From IMG/VR virus record IMGVR_UViG_3300008113_000020, positions 57,284 to 121,283 of that record: a stretch of 64,000 nt of DNA. One strand, given 5' to 3'. The stretch's first letter is position 1, and the number at the start of each line of letters is the position of its first letter. Source of the stretch: a virus. Positions 9,026-19,000 of this stretch are shown piece by piece. The notes under the pieces are model-generated. The model was given only the letters and a program-made list of their open reading frames with translations. It was not told where the DNA came from and did no database searches. Position numbers and translations under genes: made by a program.

Positions 9026-9644
9026 CTTGGTAAGGGTTAAAGCTTCCAGCTAGCTCTTCTTTTGAATAGTTCTCAATTTCGTTTTTTGTTAAAACATATT
9101 CGTTTTTACCGCTAGCTCTCATTTCGTCTTGTTTATGAGCAAAAAACTCTTGTGGTTTTTCGTTAAATGGATATGAATCCAGTGAACGCATCTCTAGCTT
9201 CTCTTGTGGGGTTTGTGGTTTCATTTCTTCAACTCTAGCACCCAGTTGATCAATTTTAGATATTATAGCGTCCATATTACTTAACTTAGACTCTAAATCG
9301 TCTAGTTTACTGAATACTGTATCCATTTTCTGGATAACACTATCATTTTCCATTTTTGAGGTTTCCAGTTCGTTTTTAATGTTTTTGGTCATATTAACCA
9401 AGTCGGTAACATCCACCTCTTCTGTTTCACCCATAGCTGGGCTATCAGGTAATCCTGGTGCTGCTGGAATTCCCGCATCTGGTGCTGGCATTTCTGGCGC
9501 AGCTGATGCGTCTGGCGCAGCTGGGGCGCCTGCTGGAGGTAAAGCGGCAGGCTCAGCCTGTTCTTTTATAATATAATGCTTAGTTGCATTTCTATTGATT
9601 TCTCTAAATCTATTAACCTCTTGTAAAAGCTTTTGTTCTAACAT
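9003..9644 (-). CDS. hypothetical protein with Ala/Pro-rich linker and coiled coil
   Basis: I do not recognise this 213-residue protein. Residues 1-28 form a basic helix. Residues 30-73 are a low-complexity Ala/Pro/Gly segment that looks disordered. Residues 78-140 show heptad-like hydrophobic spacing with many Lys, Glu and Asp (MDTVFSKLDDLESKLSNMD), a likely coiled coil and so an oligomer. The C-terminal 70 residues are polar. It sits in a three-gene unit behind a late-type box, so a virion or assembly role is likely but unproven. Codon usage in the Ala/Pro segment is unusually GC-rich because of its composition. Confidence 0.75.
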   Translation of the reverse strand: MLEQKLLQEVNRFREINRNATKHYIIKEQAEPAALPPAGAPAAPDASAAPEMPAPDAGIPAAPGLPDSPAMGETEEVDVTDLVNMTKNIKNELETSKMENDSVIQKMDTVFSKLDDLESKLSNMDAIISKIDQLGARVEEMKPQTPQEKLEMRSLDSYPFNEKPQEFFAHKQDEMRASGKNEYVLTKNEIENYSKEELAGSFNPYQDEQQPKF

Positions 9645-9648
9645 AGTT

Positions 9649-9846
9649 TTAGTCTTGTAATAATTGTCTACCGTCTTCGGTAATGTATTTTTTATTTATT
9701 CTTTCAACAATACCATCTTTAGATCTGATGACATAACATTCACCAGTCTGCAAATCGCATTCTTCTCTTTCCATTTGGTCATTAGAAACAGCTTTTGTAA
9801 CCTTTGGGTTTAAAAACTGATTGACCGCGTTATTTAACTTTTCCAT
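9649..9846 (-). CDS. small hypothetical protein, first gene of a late unit
   Basis: This 65-residue protein begins MEKLNNAVNQFLNPK and has a CDLQTGECYVI segment with two cysteines seven residues apart, then a short strand-rich end. I find no known family. It is supported as a gene by its own upstream late-type box (9865-9872), a good ATG and tight packing with the next gene (4 nt). A structural or assembly role is a guess from context. Confidence 0.65.
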   Translation of the reverse strand: MEKLNNAVNQFLNPKVTKAVSNDQMEREECDLQTGECYVIRSKDGIVERINKKYITEDGRQLLQD

Positions 9847-9864
9847 AGTGTTAAAATGTATACA

Positions 9865-9872
9865 TATAAATA
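9865..9872 (-). promoter_or_regulatory. late-type promoter box TATTTATA before the 65-aa gene
   Basis: On the minus strand TATTTATA ends 18 nt before the ATG at 9846. It lies in the 52-nt gap after the 1940-aa gene and would drive the unit that ends at the terminator 8588-8614. Confidence 0.5.
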
Positions 9873-9898
9873 CTACAATCTTTATGTTTTTTCTGGTT

Positions 9899-12800
9899 TT
9901 ATTTCCTTACGTACCTTAAATATAAAACATCCCCCTCAACTAACCTTAGTTTTCTCATTAAACTAGGACTAATAGCAAAGCCATATTGTGCATAAGTGGG
10001 ATCATCTATACTAGGCCCACTATGAACTGGGCCATCAAATTTACCGTCATTAGGATTGACGTTGGTCTCAAGTGTGTATGTTGCGTTTGATTTAGGTACA
10101 TAAAAAATAGTATCCCAACCAAAAAGGGTTTCTTTATTTGTGTTTGTTACATTCGCTCTTATAGAATAATATTCATATAACGGTCCAATGTCTGATAATT
10201 TAACAAGTTTATTAGGATATGCTTTCCATCCACTAACCATGGATAATTCTGCTGGTGACCCATTTTTAATTGGTATGTATTTTCCTGAGCCTAGAACACA
10301 TACTCTAGATCTAAGCCAATTCTCGTTGTTGTAGTTAATTGATTGAATATATTGTTCTGGTTTACCATTTATCTGTTGACCATTATATGGAAGTAGATCG
10401 CCAAATAAAAATCCGGATGTTTTATTAATATTATTTAAATCTTCTCCTCTTGCTGGAGCTCCAGGATCAATTGTAAAAGTTTTATTATCTGTCGTTGTAA
10501 TTGATTTAGCTGTTGTTTGAGCTTGATCCGATTGTTGTTTTTTCTTAACTGCAGCTGAAAGTATTCTACTAAATAGCGGCCTATAACTAGACATAAATGT
10601 ACTTTCTAATGATGGTAACGAACTATTAGAAATTCTAACACCAGTAAATGTTGTTTCAAATGTTCCTTGCTTAATTGCGTGATTAACGTCAAAAACAAGA
10701 TATGTTCCAGCAAACATAGGAACATTAGCCAAATAAAAATACATGGTTGGCTGTATCATTGCATTACCCATACAAGTAACACTACATTGATACGAAGCTG
10801 TTTTATAAATGTCAAATAAACCTATATCAACAGCATGGCTACCGCCGCCACCTTGTGATCTTGCTAATCTTTCTTGTGCTAAAGCACTTTCTGTTGTATT
10901 CTTATATGTGCTTTGATCAAGAGAAATGTTTTTAAATATATTTTGTGCTTGATCACCAAAGTTTATTTCAAATGAAACTACTCTGTTTGATTTCGATAAA
11001 TCAGCATCCATGAATATTTTTGGTTCAATCAATAACGGATTGTTGTTTGGATTTTTGATATCAAAACCATCGTTTTTAAATTTATACTCTTTACTAACTT
11101 TAGACATATCTAGATATTGAGATGTCTTGTTAATGTACTGAAGTATAATTTTAGGTGACGATTCTTGATAATCTACATCTAGGTGTGTGCCAAATAATGT
11201 ACGCGCAATACTTTTAGAAGGTAGTATTTTTTTCTTATTAGTAGAATTAGTGCCATAGAAATTTACATAAGCCGGTAGCGGTCTCAAATCAAAGTTTGTT
11301 CCTTGAATCAATAATGAAACTGCGCTATATAAATCTATTTTAATATTTTTTTCATCCGCTAATGAAATTAAACGTTCAAGACTTATGTATGCCTCATCTC
11401 CAATGTCTCTATTAGATCTATCTAAAAATAAAAATTCATCCATTAGACTTCTTTGGCCAATTGCGTTTCCAGAAATCCATTTATCATTAAAAGATTTAAA
11501 ATATTGATATAAATCTAATAATGTTGATTTTGCCTCATTAAATCCATGATAAATGGTGACCTTTCCTTCTAATGTTTCTTCTTTTAAAACTGAAAATTTT
11601 CTAGTAAGGTTATTTAAAAAGTCATTTAATCTATTTACCTGAGGACGGAATATATTAGCCTCTATATAAGTTTTAAAGTTAGTATAATTTGGTGAAAATC
11701 CAGGAGTATTAACAATTTGATCTTTGACCCATCCGGCATAAATTCTTGCTAATTCTCTATGTGCATATATATTTTCAGAGTTAACCTGAATATCGCTTAT
11801 TTGAAAAAAGTGATGATAAAGGTTACTACTAATTCCGCTATATGTTGCACCAGTAATATTTTGACCAATGTATAATTCAATTAGTTTTTGATTTTGTGCT
11901 GTTAATTGAGAAACATTATATTCATTTACACCATAAGTTTTTGATCTTCCGATATATCCACGAATAACATAATCATCAATTTGTCTAGGGTTACCAATTG
12001 TTAAAATATCTAAAGCTTTATTGTTTAAAAGTTGATTAGTTAAATCTTCTAGCTTTTTTGTTTGATTTTCCTTTATTTTTGTTTGGTATCCACTAGAATT
12101 AAAATCAATACCGTCTTTAGATATACTAGTAATTTCTTTCAAAAGACTTTGAAAAGAACTATAATCAATTCCCTCTTTTACTGTATCTAGATCGAGATCT
12201 AATGACGCAAAATTAATAAACATTTTTTCAAACTCATCTAATATGTCTGGGCTAAAAACGGCAATTAAATCCATCACGCGTTTTTTATTACCATTTAAAG
12301 TATATTCTCCAGAAATATTTTCAAATCTTTCTCCATATGTTGGAAAGTACACTGTACTATATGATGGGTTGTTATTTAAATTATTTGAATCATAAATAAG
12401 TCTGAATGAATCTTGTGTTAGTGTATTGAAATTATTAATCAAGTCGGTTATTTGACCCCCGTTAAATGAAGGTAAAACAGTATAACGAGTATCCTTAGGT
12501 GAAAATATTGAATTATCAACCAAACACGTAAAAGTATATCCGGATGTTGATGTTGGTTTGGATATAACAAACTTGGTCATTCCTGATGCTACTGCAGCAG
12601 AATATTGGTTTGCGGCATTAGCAGCATTTGCACTTGTTTTTGTAAATCCAGATGGGTTATAAAAACTATACCCATTAACAATTTGTGAATAGATACCATG
12701 GTAGAATGGATACAACCCCACATAACTATTACTATTATATGTTGCGCCGGTTATTGTACTAGTCATTCCAGTTTGATCTGGTGTTGTATTTCCAGTTAAA

Positions 12801-15721
12801 CTAAATGAAGCATTAGTTGCGTTATCAAAAAATGTAGCTCCGCTAATAGGAATTGTAATTCCGCTTATAATATCAATACCGTCAGTAAGATATTTTTTAT
12901 ATCTGTGATATTGTGCCCCCCATTTTAAAATTAAATGATGTGGTATATAATGTGTCGCACCAACTTCTTTAAATAACGAAAACATAAATGTCTTTTTACC
13001 ATCAAAGTCTAAAACGTCGTCTAAATCTTTATATGGTAAAGAATTTAATAAAATATATGCCGATCCAACATATCTACCCTCAACCCCGCCTTTCATAAAA
13101 TCATCATATAGTTGCTTGTGAAAATATGGCGTGTTTAATAGATTTCTTGTAAAATTATCATACTTTATTTGACTCGAAAACATATTTTTATGGTAACTTG
13201 AATTAACCCAAGCTTTCGGATTAATTGGTGAGCTAATAAAATTAGAATTTTCATTAACCTTAAAAATACCTTTATAACCAATAGATGAGCCGGAACCGAA
13301 AGTGTTACTCAATAAATTAGTTGAAACATATGAACTGTATAGATCAGAATTAAAAGGAAACTCTTTTGTTCTATATTCTGGAATAACAAATGAATCTAAA
13401 GCAGATTGTAATTTCTCAAATTCATTACTTTTGGTACCATTATTTTGAACAGAATTAGTATAATGTTCAATTTTAAAATCATCATCAAGTAACCCTCTAA
13501 TATATTCTACTGTTGTTAGACCATCTTGAAAATATGGGTATCTCTCTTTTTCTGCGTATTTTTGAAGTGAATCTGTTAAATCTGTTATACTTTTAATTCT
13601 TGTACTAAGTAATGCTCTTATATCAACATCACTTTGTGTTGCTCCACTAATATTTTTAAATTCATTTTCAACAATTTCGTCTAAACCTTTTCCATAATCA
13701 AAACTCTCTAACGATGTAATTAACTGTGCTCTCTCATAAATCTCGTAAAGAATATTTGATAAAGATTTGTTTATATATGGTGCGGGGTCTGCAATTTTTA
13801 ATAATGAACTTACATTAAAAGTTTCTCTTGTTTCTTTATCATCATCAAAAACAAACGTAATTTCTCCGGGACTAACTTCTTTACCAGTTCCAGTATCCAC
13901 TCTTTTAACAGCTACGCTATTATATGTTTCAACAAACTCAACCTCTGGCCAAATATTATAGTTATTACCTTTTGTTAATCCTATTATTTCTGGATCTGCG
14001 GGATAAAAGAATGTTGGTTTATCATCTCTACCATTCTTTTTAACTTCTGGCCAAGGATAAATTATTTCTCTTTGATCATCTGCGGTTTTAGCGGCATACG
14101 CTATTTCTTTTTTTCTTAAATCAGATTTTTGAATTGACTTGTTGTGTACGTCTTTCATTAGTCTAATGTACGTATCTGCATTTGCTAAAATAACAGCAAA
14201 AATATTTCTAATTGTAGGTTTAAAACCAAAACCAACCTCTTTGTTTTGTATCACCACATTCATTTTATTTTCAACTTCATTTTCTACCGCGTCTCTTTGC
14301 TTTATGAATGTGGCTTGTATTGATTTTATATAATTTATTAATTTTTCATTTGATACAACTATTTGGCTATCTTTTATTTCATAAAAGTTTTTAATATTTT
14401 TTACTGTATCTAACGATACTGTCTGTGTTTCTATACCGTTTTTTAGTTTGGCCTTTGGTTTAGCACCAAATGCTTTATTTTTTTCAAGATCATCTACATA
14501 ATACTTTATAATAGATGCTAATGAGTTACTTGTTGTTGCTCCTGTAACTATTTCAAAATTAAGCGGGCCACTTGTAACTTTACTGCTATCGTTTGTTGGC
14601 TTATTTAATCTATAATAATTTACAGTTGTATCAGTGGTTGATCCGGGAAATCTAACGGTCTCAGAATATGGTGGATTATCTGCTGAAAGGTATCTACTAC
14701 CCCAAGAGATAATAGCCTTTTCAAATTTATCGAGAGTCTTATCATATTGTGCCACATCACTTAAAACATCTGGTTCAATTGTTTCAGAAAAAAGTGCTTT
14801 TTCTATAATTGTATCCAAAGCGGTTGCAGTCATTAATAAATCTCTAAGAGTTTTAACTGGAAAATTTTTATCTATATAACCCTTTGCTTTATATTCGTTA
14901 TAAACAGATTTTAATATTGCGTATCCTTTTGTTGTTTTAGAAATAGTTTTTTCAATAAACCCTGTTTTTTCATTCACCTTAAGTGGTTCTGGTTTTTCAA
15001 CCATATACATGAATGGCGCATTAATAATGTTTTGTAAAAGTATATCGTTTAAAAATGCGTAGCTTGAGCCAACAAATTTTGTTGCAATTTCAAAATTACC
15101 GGTACTGCCATTGAATTTAGATTTAAAATCAACTAACTGAAGTCTGTATCTTATCGCTTTACCATAAAATCCTTTAATTGTTAAATAAAATATTGGCCAT
15201 GGTTGATGAAAAAAAGCTTTATATGGTGAATTGTCCGGGGCGTCAAATAAAGTTTTACCTCTAACATCAATAAAATTTATACCAACTTGAGGGATGTTGT
15301 TTGCCCCTTTAACTGTAACATTTATTGAATCAATACCGAATGTTTGTGCAGTTGGGTCGTAATGTACACCTTCTCCGGTTGTTCTACTAGACGCTATATT
15401 ATTATTTGAAACAAATGTTTCTGTCCAATTTGTATCAAAATTGTTTTCAAACTCATTTTTTGGGTCTGAGTTTCTAAGTAAATTAAATTTTCCTTGTGCA
15501 ACAGATGTTAATGTATTTGTTTGAGATTCAGAATATAAAACACTTCTTGGTACCAGATCGGCCTCAAGGTTAACATACATTACTAAATTTTCGTGATCAA
15601 CAAATCTTGGTTGCAAATCGCCAGATGAGGAAACAACGGTATTAGGATCAATGTGTACTATGTTTTGTTGATCTACTAATACTAATATGTTTTCATTCTG
15701 ATTTAATTGATTATTCGCCAT
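9899..15721 (-). CDS. giant baseplate/hub-associated virion protein (1940 aa)
   Basis: At 1940 residues this is the largest gene in the window. The N-terminal part is strand-rich (LVMYVNLEADLVPR, GKTLFDAPDNSPYKAFF). A segment around residues 1660-1730, with YQCSVTCMGNAMIQPTMYFYL and then FAGTYLVFDVNHAIKQGTF, resembles the hub-type fold of contractile tails, in which a tail-hub protein lists 'T-x-x-G-N-P-x-I-x-P-G'. The middle is long, polar and Asn/Ser/Thr-rich. It overlaps the gp53-like gene upstream by 11 nt, so the two are probably made together. I infer a baseplate component; which T4 proteins it replaces is unclear. No signal peptide or long hydrophobic segment is seen. Confidence 0.75.
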   Translation of the reverse strand: MANNQLNQNENILVLVDQQNIVHIDPNTVVSSSGDLQPRFVDHENLVMYVNLEADLVPRSVLYSESQTNTLTSVAQGKFNLLRNSDPKNEFENNFDTNWTETFVSNNNIASSRTTGEGVHYDPTAQTFGIDSINVTVKGANNIPQVGINFIDVRGKTLFDAPDNSPYKAFFHQPWPIFYLTIKGFYGKAIRYRLQLVDFKSKFNGSTGNFEIATKFVGSSYAFLNDILLQNIINAPFMYMVEKPEPLKVNEKTGFIEKTISKTTKGYAILKSVYNEYKAKGYIDKNFPVKTLRDLLMTATALDTIIEKALFSETIEPDVLSDVAQYDKTLDKFEKAIISWGSRYLSADNPPYSETVRFPGSTTDTTVNYYRLNKPTNDSSKVTSGPLNFEIVTGATTSNSLASIIKYYVDDLEKNKAFGAKPKAKLKNGIETQTVSLDTVKNIKNFYEIKDSQIVVSNEKLINYIKSIQATFIKQRDAVENEVENKMNVVIQNKEVGFGFKPTIRNIFAVILANADTYIRLMKDVHNKSIQKSDLRKKEIAYAAKTADDQREIIYPWPEVKKNGRDDKPTFFYPADPEIIGLTKGNNYNIWPEVEFVETYNSVAVKRVDTGTGKEVSPGEITFVFDDDKETRETFNVSSLLKIADPAPYINKSLSNILYEIYERAQLITSLESFDYGKGLDEIVENEFKNISGATQSDVDIRALLSTRIKSITDLTDSLQKYAEKERYPYFQDGLTTVEYIRGLLDDDFKIEHYTNSVQNNGTKSNEFEKLQSALDSFVIPEYRTKEFPFNSDLYSSYVSTNLLSNTFGSGSSIGYKGIFKVNENSNFISSPINPKAWVNSSYHKNMFSSQIKYDNFTRNLLNTPYFHKQLYDDFMKGGVEGRYVGSAYILLNSLPYKDLDDVLDFDGKKTFMFSLFKEVGATHYIPHHLILKWGAQYHRYKKYLTDGIDIISGITIPISGATFFDNATNASFSLTGNTTPDQTGMTSTITGATYNSNSYVGLYPFYHGIYSQIVNGYSFYNPSGFTKTSANAANAANQYSAAVASGMTKFVISKPTSTSGYTFTCLVDNSIFSPKDTRYTVLPSFNGGQITDLINNFNTLTQDSFRLIYDSNNLNNNPSYSTVYFPTYGERFENISGEYTLNGNKKRVMDLIAVFSPDILDEFEKMFINFASLDLDLDTVKEGIDYSSFQSLLKEITSISKDGIDFNSSGYQTKIKENQTKKLEDLTNQLLNNKALDILTIGNPRQIDDYVIRGYIGRSKTYGVNEYNVSQLTAQNQKLIELYIGQNITGATYSGISSNLYHHFFQISDIQVNSENIYAHRELARIYAGWVKDQIVNTPGFSPNYTNFKTYIEANIFRPQVNRLNDFLNNLTRKFSVLKEETLEGKVTIYHGFNEAKSTLLDLYQYFKSFNDKWISGNAIGQRSLMDEFLFLDRSNRDIGDEAYISLERLISLADEKNIKIDLYSAVSLLIQGTNFDLRPLPAYVNFYGTNSTNKKKILPSKSIARTLFGTHLDVDYQESSPKIILQYINKTSQYLDMSKVSKEYKFKNDGFDIKNPNNNPLLIEPKIFMDADLSKSNRVVSFEINFGDQAQNIFKNISLDQSTYKNTTESALAQERLARSQGGGGSHAVDIGLFDIYKTASYQCSVTCMGNAMIQPTMYFYLANVPMFAGTYLVFDVNHAIKQGTFETTFTGVRISNSSLPSLESTFMSSYRPLFSRILSAAVKKKQQSDQAQTTAKSITTTDNKTFTIDPGAPARGEDLNNINKTSGFLFGDLLPYNGQQINGKPEQYIQSINYNNENWLRSRVCVLGSGKYIPIKNGSPAELSMVSGWKAYPNKLVKLSDIGPLYEYYSIRANVTNTNKETLFGWDTIFYVPKSNATYTLETNVNPNDGKFDGPVHSGPSIDDPTYAQYGFAISPSLMRKLRLVEGDVLYLRYVRK

Positions 15722-16031
15722 AATATAGTCTATACAATTCTACGCCCTTTTTATAATCTTGTAAAGAATTAATCAAAGGAAAAGGAATCCTAATAATTGC
15801 GTTATCTGGTATCTCAAACTCTACGGAACCTAATTTGGGATTAGCCATTAAAATTAACCAACTAAACAATGGGGTTCCATAATATTCTTGTGATATTTTA
15901 TCTAAACGGTCTTTACCCTTTTTATAGTTAAAAAACTTATCAGTAGACTTTTGGGGTATTTCAATACCTGGAACAATTTTATGTTCCCCGTCTTCTAAAA
16001 AGTAATCATATCTATTGAAATACTGATTCAT
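15711..16031 (-). CDS. 53: gp53-like baseplate wedge protein
   Basis: This 106-residue protein carries the pattern of T4 gp53 and LysM-like baseplate proteins: after an N-terminal strand comes DRLDKISQEYYGTPLFSWLI, then LMANP and a hydrophobic strand IRIPFP. In that family this segment (x-D-x-I-[AS]-x-x-x-Y-G-x-x-x-[LW]-x-W-x-I-x-x-x-N) mimics a LysM fold and joins wedge proteins. It overlaps the 1601-aa gene by 1 nt and the 1940-aa gene by 11 nt. The context of giant baseplate genes on both sides supports the call. Confidence 0.75.
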   Translation of the reverse strand: MNQYFNRYDYFLEDGEHKIVPGIEIPQKSTDKFFNYKKGKDRLDKISQEYYGTPLFSWLILMANPKLGSVEFEIPDNAIIRIPFPLINSLQDYKKGVELYRLYYGE

Positions 16032-19000
16032 TATTTACTAGGTTTTAAAAAATTTAATTTGGTTGCTCCTGCAGCACCTTTTATTGCGTGTACTTTTTCA
16101 AGTATTTCAATTTCTTGGCCACTTAATGTTCCAGTATAGCTGAAATCAAATGGTTTTATTTCTTTTTTAAGCTTAGCCTCTTTGTATTTAAATTTCTTAA
16201 TATCCGAATCAGATTTATTGTTCTTAATAAATTTCTCAACTCTCTTTTCTATTCTGTTTAATGCATTTTGATCAAAATACTTTGTGTCTTTTGAATCGTC
16301 ATATAGTTTTCTAATAACAGAAACTTTGTCTTTTATTATAAATGCTAATATCTTTTTATAAGCAGTATCATCAAAAGATGGTAAGTTAAAATTAATTGTA
16401 TTATCTAAATCAGTTGTGAAGATTGAGTGCTTGTCTTTTATAAGGTTTATCGCTTCATCATATTGTGTATAAAACTTAGTATAATCAAAATTTGCTAATG
16501 TTGCAACAGTGGTTTCTTTTTTATCAAATCTGCCGTCTTTACCATTGGTTTTCATTATAAAATTAACCCTATCAATTAAATCAATAAGTTTGTTTCTATT
16601 TTCTTCTAAATCTTTAGTTGCTTTTTCGTCTCTTATTTTATTTAAAAACTCGGTTATTGTTGTTTTGATATATGCATCAATTATTTCTCTAGATCTATCA
16701 TACTTTGATGTTCCGGAATCAAATCCTAAATCTAAAACAACATTATGATCTGATGAACTAACTTTAGCAAGTAATTCTTTTTCTACTCTTCCATAAAGAT
16801 TGGCAAAATCAACAAATTGTTTGTATTCGCCCAATAAATTAACCTGTATTGTTGATGACAATGTATTTTGAACATCAATTTGATTAATTGTTCTATATGT
16901 TTGTGATATAAACATAGGTAAAAATTCTTTACCATATGATTCTGTTAGTTTTGTATATGTGTTTTTGAAAGCACTAAAATAATCATTGGTTGATTTAAAT
17001 AAATTTTGAATGACTTCTTTATAGGTCATTTTAGTTCCATTTTGTGATCCAATCCAAGTACCGTCTTTTTTAGTTTTATCTTCAGTTGGTAAACCAGCAA
17101 CACCTGGTGTTTTAACGCCTCCGGTTAATTTTTCTAAGAAATCAACATTGAATCTCTGTAGTTTGTCTTGGTCAACAGTAGAATCGGCTCTATAATCATA
17201 AACCTCAGTATTTGCATAAAAGTTTGAACTTAAAGCATTTTGTAACTTGGCTACTGGCTCTTTAATACCTTGACCACCAATAAAGTTAACTTGTAATGTC
17301 ACATCAGCAACCATTGGTTGTACACCAATACCTTCTGGGTTTAAATCCCATGTGCTATTTTCATATGTAATGTTCATAGCCGTTATCACAATCTTTGAAT
17401 GGTAAAAATCACCAATTCTTAAAACACAAACAGGTGGCGGGCCAAATGTTGTATTTCTAGCATCGACAACGGTTCCATTTATGTCTGTTCCTAATTGTTT
17501 AACTGGTATCGTGTCACCAGGTCTAATACATTGATGTAAGAATGTTAATCTAGCGTTTAGTCCTTCTGGTGTCATTGAATGGAAAGCTGGATGAAAATAT
17601 CTCAACTTTTCTTTTAGACTACCAAATACAACAGGATCTGTTTCTTCTAATTTCTTAAAATAGAAACATTCAGAAAGAGCCTTCATTATAAGTTTCTTTA
17701 CAACATCTAATGGTGGTTTTCTTTTTTTAGTTGTTGTAATTTCTGAAATATCTGTTTTGCCTGGGGTTATTGTTGTTTCTCCGGGGATAAATCTAGTTTT
17801 CTTTTCTGGTTCTGTTTTATTAACTTGTTCATAAGTTATTTTAACACTCGCAGATCTACAATAAAAAGTAATTGGAGCGTATTTTTTTAAACCAGTTTTA
17901 TTTTTAATTTCTTTACCAGTGCAATCATATGTTTCTGGTCCACTTGCTGTTGCTTTTTCACCCTTGTTAACAAAGTCAACAACCATTGATCCTTCAATAT
18001 CCTCACCATATCCTAACTTTTTAAGATCAATTGTTACCGTTTGATTGGTCTGTGCTGGATTAGCATTTAATTCATCAATTGTTTTATCCCATTTATATTC
18101 AGGTATTGTATTTGAATCTTTTGAAATCGACTTTAATACATATTTTATCAAACTATCAGATCTTCTATGTGAAAGTTTAATATTGTATGAATCATCCGCA
18201 ACAAATGATGTTGATGACTCAATAGTTAGTTTTATTTGTTTTATATTTTTCTTTTCTAATTCTGATTTAAGTGTTGCTGTTGCCCCACTTATTATACCAA
18301 AATTTGTTTGTAGTTGTGTAAAAGCTGTATCAATTAAACCCTTTTTCTCATTTATTAATGTTTGAATTGAAATCGTACCTCCACTTGTTGGATCTTCTGT
18401 TCCAAATATTACAAATCTATCTGCTTTGTTATCTTTTGTATCAACGGTTAAAATAGTATTAAGACCACTAGCTAATTGATTTTTAAAATTTTCTTTATCT
18501 TTAATATAATCACTATATACTGAATCATATGATTGACTTTTAGCATCAATGTATATGTTGCTTTTAGGGCCTGGAATATCATTTGGAAAATAAATTATAT
18601 TATCAGCTAATACTTGGCCAAGGGTATTTCTACCATCCGCAGCTGGACTTTCAATAGGTTCTTCTCTTCCTGGTTTTACAGTCACTTCACCAGCAACGCT
18701 ATTAAATTCAAGTGATGTTGTTGTGTCTTCTCTTCTAAAATTTTCATCTTTTCTATAATACTCAAGATAAGACATAATCAATTGAAGATCGGATGGATCT
18801 AATGTAATATATTTTCTAACTAAAGTATAAAAATCAACATCATAACATCCAGCAAAGAATGAATTTAAAAAGTTCTCAGCTTCTTCATCAGAAATTTCTT
18901 TAATTAATAAATTAAGAATACTCGGGTGGTCAACAACAACTTTAAAAGATATTGTACCTGTTCTTTCTGTATTCTGATATGTGTATATCGGTTCTGGTCT

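Noticed and set aside
9379-9576. 65-aa plus-strand ORF rich in Ala/Gly/Ser
   Set aside because: Antisense shadow of the Ala/Pro-rich linker of the 213-aa gene.
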